A program made the position numbers and the translations under genes. From Candidatus Methanoplasma sp. (lineage in GTDB: Archaea; Thermoplasmatota; Thermoplasmata; Methanomassiliicoccales; Methanomethylophilaceae), in the NCBI GenBank assembly GCA_031256955.1, contig JAIRPP010000016.1, forward strand, positions 1 through 64,000: DNA of 64,000 nt, given 5' to 3'. Positions 1 through 8,132 of the stretch are shown here, piece after piece. Every line of letters begins with the position of its first letter. Position 1 is the stretch's first letter. The notes beneath the pieces are model-generated. The model was not told the origin of the DNA. It saw only the letters and a list, made by a program, of their open reading frames with translations, and searched no databases.

Positions 1-363
1 ATTTCAACACGTTTCCCGCAAGGATCCCTCCTATTTCCGATTTTTTCAGAGGCGGACATCCTCGAAGCCTTCGGCTTCTCGTCTGTCCGCCTCTGTAATG
101 ATTATCGTTTTTCAAAACAGCCTATCCTATAAAAGCGCAGCCTTTAGAAAGACGTGACCTCATATCCGCTCATACGCTCCTATATGGGCATACGCCCTTC
201 CCTGATCGCACCTGACGGAGTACAGGGAGGATGAGATAGAGATCTTCCTTCTGCCACATCAAGAGATATATATTAAGAAAGTCGTCAAGCCCTCTGGGGA
301 CGGGGAGCCGTACCTAGCTTATGCGGAGGCGGTACCATCGCGGAGAAAAGCAACAAGAAAGAG
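1..363. other. 5' edge region with hairpin and possible small-ORF remnant
   Basis: No confident gene in this stretch. It holds a long hairpin (48-94), a TATA-like CCTATAAAAG at about 125-134, and a frame open from 206 to a TGA at 365-367 that reads as plausible protein (acidic start, then Lys/Val-rich, basic end) but has no ATG, GTG or TTG. That frame ends in an ATGA overlap with the small gene at 364, which hints at translational coupling. It could be the end of a gene damaged upstream or a gene with a non-standard start. Confidence 0.35.
48..94. terminator. Long GC-rich hairpin
   Basis: The 11-base arms AGAGGCGGACA (48-58) and TGTCCGCCTCT (84-94) pair perfectly, and an inner stem GAAGCC-TTC-GGCTTC (64-78) stacks inside. 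A T-run lies just before it on the + strand (41-46), so on the - strand the hairpin is followed by A-rich sequence. It may end transcription of a gene left of the window or be a small repeat; orientation is not settled. Confidence 0.4.
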
Positions 364-561
364 ATGATCTTCGAGGAGATCCTGGTAACTCCGTTCGATC
401 CCTGGGCGGACAAGCCGGAGACCCCGTACTACGACCCCGCGTTCGCGGAGAGGATGGCGTTGAGCTTTGAAGCGAAGTACTACGACGAGGACGGGAACGA
501 GACCAAGCCGCTCACAGCGGCGGAGTTCCTGAAGAAGTACCCGCCCCTCTACAAGGACTAA
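364..561 (+). CDS. Small hypothetical protein (65 aa)
   Basis: A 65-residue acidic protein rich in Pro, Tyr and Asp/Glu, with no signal peptide or membrane segment and no recognised domain. Its ATG overlaps the TGA of the open frame upstream (ATGA). Reading the same frame backwards gives sensible codons to about 337, with GGAGGCGGTACC directly before an ATC codon, so the true start could be upstream and non-canonical. Codon use matches neighbouring genes (G/C in third positions), which favours a real gene. Function unknown. Confidence 0.5.
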   Translation: MIFEEILVTPFDPWADKPETPYYDPAFAERMALSFEAKYYDEDGNETKPLTAAEFLKKYPPLYKD

Positions 562-647
562 CCCTGGTTCGTCCGACCTCTCGCGCGAGATGCGCATGGC
601 GGGCGCTCGATGCCGTTAGCGGAACCTTTAAGAAAGCGGGACGCAGA

Positions 648-1214
648 ATGAGTTGCGCGCGCATGATATCCTATACGATCGTCCGTTCCGGCCGCAGGAC
701 GCAGGCCATCCACATAAAATCCGACGGCTCGGTTGAGGTCCGCGCCCCGCTCGGGCTCGCGGAGTCCGAGATCGAGAGGTTCGTCTCGTCCAAGTCGGAT
801 TGGATCGACAGGAAGCTGGCGGAAGTCTCCGCCATGGCGGAGAGCCGCCCGGCGGGGCCCCTGCGGACTGAGTACCCTCCCGGGGGGTTCGAGCGCGCCG
901 CGCGCGGCCTCGTCGCGGAGTGGGAGCCCCGCCTCGGAGTGAAGGCGAGCTCCGTCTCCATCCGCGGGATGTCCTCCCGCTGGGGGAGCTGCACGCCCGG
1001 GACGGGGCGCATCCGCCTGAATTCCGCATTGGAGTTCTGCCCCCGCGAATGCCTGGAGTACGTGGTCGTCCACGAGCTGGCGCACCTGCGCGAGAGCGGG
1101 CATTCCCCCCGCTTCTGGGCGATAGTGTCGTCCGCGCTCCCCGGCTACGGCGCGCGCAAGTCGGAGCTGAGGAGGCTCCAGTGGATCCTGGACGCGCGAC
1201 GCGGAGACGGATGA
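648..1214 (+). CDS. YgjP/M48-like zinc metallopeptidase
   Basis: 188 aa, the usual size for the YgjP (DUF45, WLM-related) family. The zinc-binding helix HELAH is at residues 142-146, followed by the family signature GHSPRFW (151-157), and RWGSC (111-115) is the conserved motif before it. The N-terminal half is the usual beta-rich region. A TATA-like CTTTAAG at about 625 suggests a leaderless start at 648; ATG 663 is an alternative. No membrane segment, so cytoplasmic. The cellular substrate of archaeal members is unknown. Confidence 0.85.
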   Translation: MSCARMISYTIVRSGRRTQAIHIKSDGSVEVRAPLGLAESEIERFVSSKSDWIDRKLAEVSAMAESRPAGPLRTEYPPGGFERAARGLVAEWEPRLGVKASSVSIRGMSSRWGSCTPGTGRIRLNSALEFCPRECLEYVVVHELAHLRESGHSPRFWAIVSSALPGYGARKSELRRLQWILDARRGDG

Positions 1215-1277
1215 CGTTTCATTCCGTGATCGAAAGATACGGAAAAACAAAGGATGATTTAGTCTTATAATCGAAAT

Positions 1278-2519
1278 ATGAGCACGATTAAATACCGTGA
1301 CGCGGATCGCATCCGCATGCGCGCGCTAGCCGACCGCCCCAGATGCGTGGACAGGATAAAGCCGTTCATGTGGAACGGCAACGCGAAGATCGTGACGGGC
1401 ATACGCAGGTGCGGCAAGTCCTCCGTGCTGAAACTGGTATCCGAATCCATAGAGGGGGATTGCAACGCGGTCTTCATCAACATGGAGCTGGCGGAGAACC
1501 ACGACATACGGGGGTGGAGGGACCTCCTCTCCCGCATCGACGGATCCATCGATCCGAGCCGCCGCAACGCGCTGTTCATAGACGAGGTCCAGAACGTGGA
1601 CGGGTGGGAGCTCGCCATACGGGACGTTCTGGCCAGGGGCGCGTGCGACGTGTACATCACGGGGTCCAACTCCAACCTCCTGTCCTCCGAATACGCCACC
1701 CATCTCGGGGGCAGGTTCAACGAGATCCGCATGCTCCCCCTGTCGCTCTCGGAGTGCGCCGACTTCCAGAGGGAGTTCGGAGGGGAGGAGGCTACCCTGG
1801 AGAGGTTCCTGCGCATAGGCGGATTCCCTGCGCTCTGGCGCCATCCCATGGGTGCGGAGGCCTCCATACAGACCGTTAGCGACCTCGTGGAGGTCTCGAT
1901 AGCCGGCGACATCATCCGCAGGTACGACGTGAGGAACGCGCCCCTGCTCCGGGATCTTCTGAGGTGCGCCCTGTCCTACATCGGGAAATACGTCTCCGCG
2001 AACAACATGTACAACGCGCTGAAGTCATCGGGGGCGAAGGTCTCCCCGGACACGGTGTACGAGTACCTGGGGCATTTGGAATCGGCCAACATCCTGATCC
2101 GCGCGAACGCGTTCGACGTCCGCGGCAAGAGGGTCCTGACCTCCAAGTACAAGTATTACGCCTCGGACCTGGGCATAAAGCACGCCCTCCTGGGGTACCG
2201 CCCGGAGGATTCGCCGGGGCATATGGAGAACGCCATATTCACGGAGCTGCTCGGCAGGGGGTACCGCGTGCATGTCGGGGAGTGCGGCGGGAGGGAGATA
2301 GACTTCGTCGCCGAGAGGGGGGACGAGAGGGTGTACGTCCAAGCGTGCCTCTCCATGGCGTCCGAGGAGACCTCCGAGCGCGAGCTCGGGAGCCTGGAGG
2401 CGATAGGCGACAGCTTCCCCAAGTACGTCGTCCTGATGGATCCGGGGGCGCACGCGGGGGTCACGGAGAAGGGCGTGAGGTGCGTGAGCCTCTCGCGGTT
2501 CCTGTCTTCTGAGCTGTGA
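1278..2519 (+). CDS. AAA+ ATPase with C-terminal DUF4143 domain (copy 1)
   Basis: 413 aa. Walker A GIRRCGKSS is at residues 41-49, Walker B ALFIDEVQ at 98-105, and the sensor-like TGSNSNLLS at 128-136. After a helical linker that resembles a winged helix comes the DUF4143 domain with REIDFVAERG and VYVQA, the restriction-endonuclease-like core whose usual Lys is replaced. It is closest in layout to the copies at 6227 and 12018. Alignment with copy 3 suggests Met14 (1317) as an alternative start. The role of this archaeal family is not established; it is expanded here to four intact copies. The 3' end overlaps a decayed gene on the other strand. Confidence 0.85.
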   Translation: MSTIKYRDADRIRMRALADRPRCVDRIKPFMWNGNAKIVTGIRRCGKSSVLKLVSESIEGDCNAVFINMELAENHDIRGWRDLLSRIDGSIDPSRRNALFIDEVQNVDGWELAIRDVLARGACDVYITGSNSNLLSSEYATHLGGRFNEIRMLPLSLSECADFQREFGGEEATLERFLRIGGFPALWRHPMGAEASIQTVSDLVEVSIAGDIIRRYDVRNAPLLRDLLRCALSYIGKYVSANNMYNALKSSGAKVSPDTVYEYLGHLESANILIRANAFDVRGKRVLTSKYKYYASDLGIKHALLGYRPEDSPGHMENAIFTELLGRGYRVHVGECGGREIDFVAERGDERVYVQACLSMASEETSERELGSLEAIGDSFPKYVVLMDPGAHAGVTEKGVRCVSLSRFLSSEL

Positions 2520-3291
2520 GCGCGCGCCCGTCGCGCCTGGCTATCTCTTCCGCCACCCTCTCGTGGCGACGCTCGTCCTCGAAGTCTGCCAGGCGCATGT
2601 TCGGCAACGTGATCATGAAGCCCGAATCCGCGGCGCCTATCCCGGGAGACGCTTTGCTCTTCGCGCATCCGTCGAATATGCGCCCTATGCCCGCGCCATC
2701 GGCTTCCGCGAGCCCTAAGCGGCAAAACGCGCCGGACAGGAGATCGTCGCAAGCGCCGGGTGCGCCCGCGATCGGGAACTCCATGCGGTCGTCGCATACG
2801 TTGACGAGCACGCTGGAGGAGATGGCGTACTCGCGGCGGATGAGGGCGCTCAGCATCGCCTCGCGGATGGATTCGGGGGGATAGTCGCGCGTTTATGTGC
2901 GCTCCTTCCTGCCGATCTCGGAGCGGATGTGGTTGAACATGTCCAGATAGTCCAGCGAATCGTCTAATTGTTTGAAGAGGGGCCCTGAGAACTCCTTGCG
3001 CGCCTCGAATACGACCTTCGTGCACCCCTCGAACGAGGCTATCTCCAAGGTATGCCCGCACCGGTCTGACGGGAGCGGCGCGAGATTGGTGAACCGCCCG
3101 TCCTCATCGACCGGGCCCAGCGCCCTCTTCTCGCCCGCGCCGAATCTGACCCTCCCGTCGCTGAACGCTTTTCTCGCTGCGGAGAAGGCGAGGCCCTGCG
3201 ATGGGGACGCCTCTCTCAGATAGCCGTCGCCGCCGGGGCTCTCCCGCTCCGACTCGGCGCCCCCGCCTTCGATGCGCCGCATGTCCTCCAT
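2461..3291 (-). pseudogene. Decayed AlbA_2/RecG-like ATP-binding protein
   Basis: Two open stretches on the minus strand lie in the same frame and are split by a single TAA at 2893-2895. The upstream part (3291-2896) has the family features LGPVDEDGRFTNLA and RKEFSGPLFKQLDDSLDYLD; the downstream part continues with RDYPPESIREAMLSALIRREY and GIGRIFDGC. Together they match the middle and C-terminal regions of the AlbA_2-domain proteins often annotated as RecG-like helicases. The N-terminal AlbA_2 domain is absent and the C-terminus is shortened and overlaps the ATPase at 2519. The interrupting codon is TAA, so pyrrolysine cannot rescue it. Confidence 0.75.
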
Positions 3292-3451
3292 TCTTTTCGA
3301 GATGCGACTCGCGCTCCATGCTCTAAACGTTTTCCATCTGCGGGCGGCGGCGGGGGGGCTCCGGGGCCGCTGGCTTTATCCCGCGCCTCCGAGATGCGTC
3401 GTTCCGATGAACTGCGCGAGCGACGGGCTTATCGGAGAGGCCGCGCGGGCG

Positions 3452-3967
3452 ATGCGCCGCTCGGACCGCGAAGTCTCAAATATGGAGGAGATCGCCGACA
3501 TCCTGCGGCGGGCGGACGCGGTCAGGCTCGGGCTCCGCGGGGACGAGCACCCCTACGTCGTCCCGATGTCCTTCGGGATGGAGGCGACGGGGGGGCGCAT
3601 AGCGATATACGTGCACGGCGCGAAGGAGGGGCTCAAGAGCGACCTGATCGCGAGGGACCCTCGCGTGTGCATAGAGGCGGACATATTCCACGGCAACATC
3701 GAGACCGCGGGCGGCGGGAGGAGGGGCGTCTCCACTGTATACGAGAGCGTCATCGGGTTCGGGGAGTGCGAGAGGGTCCATGGCGCCGAGGCCGCCCGCG
3801 GCCTCGGCCTCATCCTGGCTCACAGCGGGTTCGAGGGGTTCGACTACGACCGGGGCGCCGCCGAGTCGGCGGCGGTCTGGAAGATCTCCCTGGACAGGGT
3901 CTCCGGCAAGCGGAGGCCTCCGGAAGAGCAGGGGGGTCGGCTTTCCGAAGCCCGCGAGCGGGCATGA
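3452..3967 (+). CDS. Pyridoxamine 5'-phosphate oxidase-like FMN-binding protein
   Basis: A split-barrel flavin-binding protein of the NimA/PNPOx-like group: MRRSDREV at the start, then ILRRADAVRLGL, HPYVVPMSFG and the strand IAIYVHGAKEG typical of the family. 171 aa from this start; the frame is open upstream and ATG 3407 is possible, but homologous proteins begin with the M-R-R-x-D-R-E-V block. Likely a small reductase or flavin- or heme-binding protein of unknown substrate. The basic, low-complexity tail after residue 150 is unusual. Confidence 0.8.
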   Translation: MRRSDREVSNMEEIADILRRADAVRLGLRGDEHPYVVPMSFGMEATGGRIAIYVHGAKEGLKSDLIARDPRVCIEADIFHGNIETAGGGRRGVSTVYESVIGFGECERVHGAEAARGLGLILAHSGFEGFDYDRGAAESAAVWKISLDRVSGKRRPPEEQGGRLSEARERA

Positions 3968-4071
3968 CCGCGCGCGGCCGCCGGAAAGGCGGGCGCGGAT
4001 CCGGAGCCCGCGTCTCTCCCGGGGATCGGGCTTATCTGGCCTCTCCGCCATCCCCGTCCGAGGGTTCTGAC

Positions 4072-4683
4072 ATGGATCGGGCGGGCGTCGGAGGCGGGGA
4101 GGGCGGGGCGAGGCTGTTCATAGCGGTCTGCTTCGGCGCGGAGACCACAGGCAGGCTGGCCGCGCTGCGCGACGAGATCCGATCCGCGTCCCGGCGCGGA
4201 AGGTTCGCCCCGGACGGGAACCTGCACCTGACGCTGGCGTTCCTCGGGGAGTGCGGCGCAGTCGAGGCCGCGCTCGCGGCGGATGCGATGCGCTCGATCG
4301 CCTTCGAGCCTTTCTACGCGGCGATAGACCGGATAGGGCGCTTCAGGCGCGCGGACGGCGACCTGTGGTGGGCGGGCCTGCGGGAGGACGCCCCGCTCAT
4401 GAGCCTGCATCGGCGCCTCTCCGAGAGGCTCCGCGACGCGGGCTTCGGCGCGGAGGGCCGCAGGTACTCCCCGCACGTCACGCTAGGGAGGGGGGTCCGC
4501 TCGGACATGGCGCCGCGGGCGGTCGAGCCGTTCGGGGAGGCGGTCCGCTCCATCCTCCTCATGAGGTCGGACCCCGCGGAGGGGGGGCGGTCGTATTCCG
4601 TCGTCCGCGAGAGGCTCGCAGAGCCTCCCGGAACCGGCCCGTCTCTCCCGTCCTACGATCTAACCCCCATAAAATGCAATTAA
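4072..4683 (+). CDS. thpR: RNA 2',3'-cyclic phosphodiesterase (ThpR/LigT)
   Basis: 203 aa, close to the family size. Both catalytic HxTx motifs of the 2H phosphoesterase fold are present: HLTLAFLG in the first half and HVTLGR in the second. The family opens the 2',3'-cyclic phosphate of RNA or tRNA-half ends to a 2'-phosphate. A TATA-like GCTTATC about 4029-4035 lies some 40 bases before the ATG. The frame is open far upstream, but only the part from 4072 looks like the family. The last codons run into the repeat block before the next gene. Confidence 0.85.
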   Translation: MDRAGVGGGEGGARLFIAVCFGAETTGRLAALRDEIRSASRRGRFAPDGNLHLTLAFLGECGAVEAALAADAMRSIAFEPFYAAIDRIGRFRRADGDLWWAGLREDAPLMSLHRRLSERLRDAGFGAEGRRYSPHVTLGRGVRSDMAPRAVEPFGEAVRSILLMRSDPAEGGRSYSVVRERLAEPPGTGPSLPSYDLTPIKCN

Positions 4684-4725
4684 AATAACATTTTACCCCC
4701 TATAAAATGCAAGATCAATAACATT
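4664..4725. repeat. Tandem dyad repeat in promoter of ATPase copy 2
   Basis: Two imperfect 29-30-base direct copies start at 4664 and 4696 (both CCCCC then A-rich with TAAAATGCAA and AATAACATT). Each contains an inverted pair: TAAAATG (4670-4676) with CATTTTA (4689-4695), and TAAAATG (4703-4709) with CATTCATA (4722-4729). The second copy includes the likely TATA box CTATAAAA (4700-4707). This looks like a two-site operator overlapping the core promoter. Confidence 0.6.
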
Positions 4726-4728
4726 CAT

Positions 4729-6093
4729 ATGGGAATTTATATATACATCAATATGGAGAGGCTGATATACGGCGATCTGCTCGGGTGGAAGGGGTCCGAT
4801 AGGAGGAAGCCGCTGATCCTGCGCGGGGTCCGCCAATGCGGCAAGACCCATCTGTTGAAGGAGTTCGGCGAGAGGGAGTACCGCGACGTGGCGTACTTCA
4901 ACTTCGAGGGGAACAGCGACCTCTCCGCCGTGTTCCGCAGGAACATGGACGTCGCCCGCATCGTGGGCGAGCTGTCCGTCCTGCGCGGCTCGGAGATAAC
5001 CGCAGAGACGCTGATCATCTTCGACGAGGTGCAGTTCTGCGCCGCCGCGCTGACCTCCCTCAAATACTTCTGCGAAGACGCGCCGGGATACCATATAGCG
5101 TGCGCCGGGTCCCTGCTGGGGCTCATGCTCCCCGAAGGCAGGGGAGCCGGCGGAGGGAGCCTGTCGTTCCCCGTGGGCAAGGTCGACATGCTCACGCTGC
5201 GCCCGATGTGCTATCTGGAGTTCCTCCGCGCCACGGGCAGGGGGATGCATGCTGACGCGCTCAGGCGCCTGGAGCCGGGGGAGGAGGTCCCGGAGTCTAT
5301 GGCGGGCGAGCTGGAGGCGGCCTATCGCGAGCATTGCGCCGTCGGGGGGATGCCCGAAGCGGTCCTCGCATGGGCGGGATCGAGGGACATGGGCGCGGTG
5401 GAGCGCATCCTGCTGAACATAGCCAACAGCTACCGCTCCGATTTCACCAGGTACGCTCCGAGGGGGGAGTCCGCCAAGCTGAACAGGGTCTGGGAGTCCG
5501 TGCCGGGGCAGATCTCCAAGGAGAACAGGAGGTTCTTCTTCGGGCACGCCGTGGAGGGGGCCAGGGCGAGCCAGCTGGAAGACGCGCTGCAATGGATCCT
5601 GGACGCGGGGCTGGCGTACAGGGTCAGGCTGACGGAGAGGCCGGGGATCCCCCTGTCCGCGAACGCTTCGGAAAGCATCTTCAAGATCTATTCCTCCGAC
5701 ATGGGGCTGCTGAGGACGATGGCGGGAGCGCCTGCTCAGTCCATACTCCTGGGCGACGGCGATTTCAATGATTTCAAGGGGGGCATGACGGAGAACTTCG
5801 TGATGTGCGAGCTCGCGTCGCTCCTTGGAGACGGGGCGGGCATAGCCTATTGGAAGAACCCGAAGGGGTCGGCGGAGGTCGACTTCGTCGCCGCGATGGG
5901 CGGGCGCATCGTGCCCATAGAGGTGAAATCGGGGAGGGCGCCCCGCCTGAAGAGCATGGAGGAGTACATGAGGAGGTTCGAGCCGGACCGCGCGCTGGTA
6001 GTCTCCATGGAGAACGTCAGGACGGGGAGGGTGTGCTTCGTCCCCCCCTACATGGTCTGGAGGGCGAGGGAGATCCTGGACGCGCCTCGCTGA
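4729..6093 (+). CDS. AAA+ ATPase with C-terminal DUF4143 domain (copy 2, KSG type)
   Basis: 454 aa. Walker A RGVRQCGKTH is at residues 32-41, Walker B LIIFDEVQ near 100-107, and the sensor region has CAGSLLG. The C-terminal DUF4143 domain keeps the full nuclease-like motif AEVDFVAAMGG followed by VPIEVKSG, unlike the other three copies. It therefore belongs to a different, more bacterial-like branch. The TATA box at about 4701 predicts a leaderless start at ATG 4729; ATG 4753 (MERLIYGDLL) matches relatives better and is the main alternative. Function unknown. Confidence 0.85.
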   Translation: MGIYIYINMERLIYGDLLGWKGSDRRKPLILRGVRQCGKTHLLKEFGEREYRDVAYFNFEGNSDLSAVFRRNMDVARIVGELSVLRGSEITAETLIIFDEVQFCAAALTSLKYFCEDAPGYHIACAGSLLGLMLPEGRGAGGGSLSFPVGKVDMLTLRPMCYLEFLRATGRGMHADALRRLEPGEEVPESMAGELEAAYREHCAVGGMPEAVLAWAGSRDMGAVERILLNIANSYRSDFTRYAPRGESAKLNRVWESVPGQISKENRRFFFGHAVEGARASQLEDALQWILDAGLAYRVRLTERPGIPLSANASESIFKIYSSDMGLLRTMAGAPAQSILLGDGDFNDFKGGMTENFVMCELASLLGDGAGIAYWKNPKGSAEVDFVAAMGGRIVPIEVKSGRAPRLKSMEEYMRRFEPDRALVVSMENVRTGRVCFVPPYMVWRAREILDAPR

Positions 6094-6137
6094 GACGGAT
6101 CCGGCGGCGCGCCCCTATGCGCGCCGATATATTTGTT

Positions 6138-6219
6138 GTATCAAAAACATATGCTTGATTTCTATGATATTTTTGATACGATAAAAAATAGATAAGATTA
6201 TATCTATAGTTTTTGATAC
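6138..6219. repeat. GTATCAAAAA / TTTTTGATAC repeats in promoter of ATPase copy 3
   Basis: TTTTTGATAC occurs at 6170-6179 and 6210-6219, exactly 40 bases apart, and its inverse GTATCAAAAA at 6138-6147. A degenerate inverse copy (CGATAAAAAA) sits at about 6179-6188. This makes two dyads of about 42 bp with a 40-bp period, ending just before the ATG at 6227. Likely operator sites private to this gene. Confidence 0.65.
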
Positions 6220-6226
6220 GACAGAC

Positions 6227-7444
6227 ATGAACGGAGACACCGTCCCCCGTCCCAGATACGCGGCCCGCATAGCCCCGTTCGCGGGGATGGAGAACGCCAA
6301 GGTCCTCACGGGGATCAGGAGGAGCGGGAAGTCCACCCTGCTGAGGATGATCGCCGAAGGCATGGGCCCCGGCAAGAACGTCGTCATGCTGGACATGGAC
6401 GCGTTCTCCAACCGCAGGTACCTGGAGGCGGAGGAGCTCTACGCCAAGATCAAAGGGTCTCTGGCGGAGGGGGCGGAGAACTGCCTGTTCATAGACGAGG
6501 TGCAGGACGTCAGGGGATGGGAGTCGGTCATAAGGTCGCTCATAGCCGAGAAGGCCTGCGACATATACCTGACGGGATCCAACTCCCGCCTGCTGTCCGG
6601 GGAGCTGGCCACCCACCTCACGGGCAGGGCGAACCTGATCGACGTGTTCACCCTCACCCTCTCGGAGTGCATCGAGTTCGAGAGGCGCAACGGAGGCTCG
6701 GGGGATCCCGAGGAGGCGCTGCGCAAGCTCCTCCGCTTCGGGGGGTTCCCGATAGTCTGGGGCGGATGCTCGGAATCCACCGCCATGGTGATAGTGAGGG
6801 ACATCGTCGACGCGGTCGTCTCCAGGGACATAGCCGACAGGCACGGCGTGAGGAACACCGCCGTCCTGGGAAAGATCCTCGACTACGTGTGCGACAACGT
6901 CGGGAACCCCATGTCCATAAACAACATCTACGCCTCGCTGCATTCCGCCGACGCCTCCATCCGCAGGAACGCCGTGTACGACTACATCGGGCACCTCGAG
7001 GAGGCGTGCCTGATCTTCAGGGTGGAGGCGTACGACGTCAAAGGCAGGATGCGCCTGACGTCCAAATACAAGTATTACCTCTCCGACATAGGCATCAAGA
7101 ACGCCCGCCTCTCGTTCAGGCCGGAAGACGTCTCCGGCTACATGGAGAACATCATATGCCTGGAGCTGCGCAGCAGGGGGTACAGGGTATGGATCGGGGA
7201 TTCCGGCGGGAGGGAGATAGACTTCGTGGGGGAGATGGGGGGCGAGAAGGTCTACGTGCAGGCGACCTCCGAGCTCTCCAGCGAGAGCGTGGCGGAGAGG
7301 GAGTTCGGGAGCCTCAGGGGCATAGGGGACAACTTCCCCAAATACGTGGTCACCCTGAAGGAGGGCCCGCTGAACCACGACGCGGACGGGATAAGGTGCG
7401 TCACGCTGGCGGAGTTCCTGACGATGGAGTCGTACGGCAGGTGA
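6227..7444 (+). CDS. AAA+ ATPase with C-terminal DUF4143 domain (copy 3)
   Basis: 405 aa. Walker A GIRRSGKST is at residues 29-37; Walker B is CLFIDEVQ; the sensor-like TGSNSRLLSG follows. The C-terminal part has REIDFVGEMGG and VYVQATSEL, so the acidic residues of the nuclease-like core are kept while the Lys is lost, as in copy 1. Strong block identity to copy 1 (for example LTSKYKYY and SGYMENIICLEL) shows duplication within this genome. It sits in tandem with copy 2 but has its own repeat-rich promoter. Function unknown. Confidence 0.87.
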   Translation: MNGDTVPRPRYAARIAPFAGMENAKVLTGIRRSGKSTLLRMIAEGMGPGKNVVMLDMDAFSNRRYLEAEELYAKIKGSLAEGAENCLFIDEVQDVRGWESVIRSLIAEKACDIYLTGSNSRLLSGELATHLTGRANLIDVFTLTLSECIEFERRNGGSGDPEEALRKLLRFGGFPIVWGGCSESTAMVIVRDIVDAVVSRDIADRHGVRNTAVLGKILDYVCDNVGNPMSINNIYASLHSADASIRRNAVYDYIGHLEEACLIFRVEAYDVKGRMRLTSKYKYYLSDIGIKNARLSFRPEDVSGYMENIICLELRSRGYRVWIGDSGGREIDFVGEMGGEKVYVQATSELSSESVAEREFGSLRGIGDNFPKYVVTLKEGPLNHDADGIRCVTLAEFLTMESYGR

Positions 7445-7562
7445 ATCCGCCGTAGCCGGGCGTTCCCTATATATCCGGAAGGCCATATCAAAGCATGTGT
7501 CGCATGGGGCGCGGGCCTGGTTCAGGCTCTATAGGGGGTCGCGTCGCAGGGGGGGCTATGCC

Positions 7563-8132
7563 TTGACTCTCGTATCGAACGATCCGAACAGCAGGGTGAT
7601 GGTGTTCATCGATCTCAGGAACATACTCGGGAGCGCGGAGCACCACATGCTGAGCTACAAGATAGACCAGTACTTCCTAACGACGGTCCTGGCCAACTCG
7701 AGGAGGATAGTCGGCGCGTACGTTTTCGACGCAAAGATCCCCAACGACGTGTCCGGGACCAGCGAGAGGCTGCACGAGAAGCTGAAGATGCAGGGGTTCA
7801 GGGTGATGGCCCGGGACTCCTACGACAAGAGCCGCAACGAGCAGAAGGAGGTGGACGTGGCCATGGCGTGCGAGATGGTGGTCCACGCGCTGAGGGACAA
7901 CTACGACGTCGCCATAGTGGTGAGCGGCGACCGCGACTTCATCCCGGCCATCCAGCAGATACAGGCCGCCGGGAAGATGGTGGAGGTGGCCGCGTTCAGG
8001 AACGCCGTCGGCAAGGAGATGAAGGTCGCCGCCGACAGGTTCTACGACCTGGACGAGATCCCGCTGATGAGGATGGAGGGCTGCGCGTCCGCGGACGGCG
8101 GCCCGGACCCGTACCCGGAGGGAGCGGCGTGA
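7563..8132 (+). CDS. NYN-domain (LabA/DUF88-type) putative RNase
   Basis: About 189 aa. VMVFIDLRNIL opens the NYN PIN-like fold with its first catalytic Asp; EVDVAMACEMV and VVSGDRDFIPAI give the other acidic residues, so the metal-dependent nuclease site looks intact. Start choice: TTG 7563 has AGGGGGG seven bases upstream; GTG 7497 in the same frame is the alternative. The last codon overlaps the GTG of the next gene (GTGA), so the two are translationally coupled. NYN proteins process or degrade RNA in known cases; the target here is unknown. Confidence 0.8.
   Translation: MTLVSNDPNSRVMVFIDLRNILGSAEHHMLSYKIDQYFLTTVLANSRRIVGAYVFDAKIPNDVSGTSERLHEKLKMQGFRVMARDSYDKSRNEQKEVDVAMACEMVVHALRDNYDVAIVVSGDRDFIPAIQQIQAAGKMVEVAAFRNAVGKEMKVAADRFYDLDEIPLMRMEGCASADGGPDPYPEGAA

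Noticed and set aside
3394-4071. Long open frame joined to ThpR
   Set aside because: The first 226 codons are the out-of-frame reading of the PNPOx-like gene and have Arg/Gly-rich shadow composition.
7495-7566. ATG 7495 as the start of the NYN gene
   Set aside because: That frame meets TGA at 7564-7566; the conserved NYN sequence is in another frame.
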